This document shows, in pieces, positions 4,904 through 5,074 of a stretch of 5,074 nt of DNA. The number at the start of each line of letters is the position of its first letter. Within the stretch, counting starts at the first letter, position 1. A program made the translations under genes and the position numbers. Origin of the DNA: a bacterium (lineage in GTDB: Bacteria > Spirochaetota > UBA4802 > UBA5550); contig JAAENB010000227.1 in assembly GCA_024224995.1 (NCBI GenBank), forward strand, positions 1 through 5,074, in the 5' to 3' direction. The notes beneath the pieces are model-generated. The model was not told the origin of the DNA. It worked only from the letters and a program-made list of their open reading frames with translations, and made no database searches.

Positions 4904-5074
4904 ATGAAAATTAAAACTACAATTAACTTTCGGGTTCCCGTTTTGGAGAAAATCAATGAGGCTGCTGCGTCGCTGGGGATCTCCCGTACTAAGATCATTA
5001 TCCGGCTTTTGAAAATGGTTATGAATGAGAAAGATTTTCCCGCGACCATGGCGCGGTCCGTGAAGTATCAGCTC
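4904..5074 (+). CDS. Ribbon-helix-helix (Arc/MetJ/CopG-type) DNA-binding protein, 3' end missing
   Basis: The first 57 codons are present and the gene runs off the right edge. Residues 2-11 (KIKTTINFRV) fit the antiparallel strand that enters the major groove. Residues 14-24 (LEKINEAAASL) form helix A, and residues 27-40 (SRTKIIIRLLKMVM) after the GIS turn form helix B, the usual dimerising core of the fold. Such proteins are small repressors, often the antitoxin of a toxin pair or a regulator of mobile or surface functions. A partner cannot be seen because the downstream DNA is absent. The sequence after residue 41 (NEKDFPATMARSVKYQL) shows it is longer than a minimal 45-residue repressor. 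A strong ribosome binding site and an upstream palindrome support a real, possibly self-regulated gene. Confidence 0.75.
   Translation, partial: MKIKTTINFRVPVLEKINEAAASLGISRTKIIIRLLKMVMNEKDFPATMARSVKYQL

Overview
The window looks like accessory or intergenic-rich chromosomal DNA from a Gram-negative-type bacterium with an AT-leaning genome. A spirochaete is my first guess and a Desulfobacterota-type bacterium the alternative. The guess rests on the 7TMR-DISM/class III cyclase fusion (a receptor type well represented in spirochaetes), on two lipoprotein signal peptides with relaxed lipoboxes, and on abundant short repeats and palindromes between genes. No rRNA, tRNA, CRISPR array, transposase or phage structural cluster is visible, and the taxon is not settled by anything in the sequence.

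Layout from left to right. (1) At 5-103 there is a 9-bp tandem array that flips from C4 to G4 units in the middle. It is followed by a 10-bp-arm palindrome (150-170) and an AT-rich promoter region. (2) At 428-1142 on + lies an ankyrin-repeat gene that appears frameshifted near 908. Its zinc-ribbon C-terminus continues in the next frame. (3) Convergent with it after only 8 bp is a large gene on - (1151-3577). It encodes a membrane-anchored receptor adenylate cyclase: lipoprotein signal, 7TMR-DISM extracytoplasmic domain, seven membrane helices, class III cyclase domain and a TPR-like tail. A Ser/Lys/Glu-rich insert of about 100 residues interrupts the sensor domain. (4) Next on - is a small lipoprotein carrying a phage-tail-collar domain (3827-4510), closed by a strong rho-independent terminator at 3783-3819. 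It is therefore a separate transcription unit from the cyclase, which has its own extended -10 promoter. (5) A 393-bp gap between the collar start and the next gene holds the collar promoter with an overlapping 15-bp palindrome, homopolymer tracts, and a 13-bp palindrome just before a ribbon-helix-helix regulator gene. That gene starts at 4904 on + and runs off the right edge.

How the parts may connect: the cyclase would turn an envelope or external signal into cytoplasmic cAMP, and the collar lipoprotein would sit at the cell envelope. The regulator's upstream palindrome recurs as a 13-bp exact match upstream of the cyclase gene. The regulator could therefore control both itself and the cyclase, but this is inference from one short match. 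I see no clear evidence of a wholly new multi-gene system. The most unusual items are the strand-switching G-tract array, the slippage-prone insert in the receptor, and the collar-domain lipoprotein outside any phage context.
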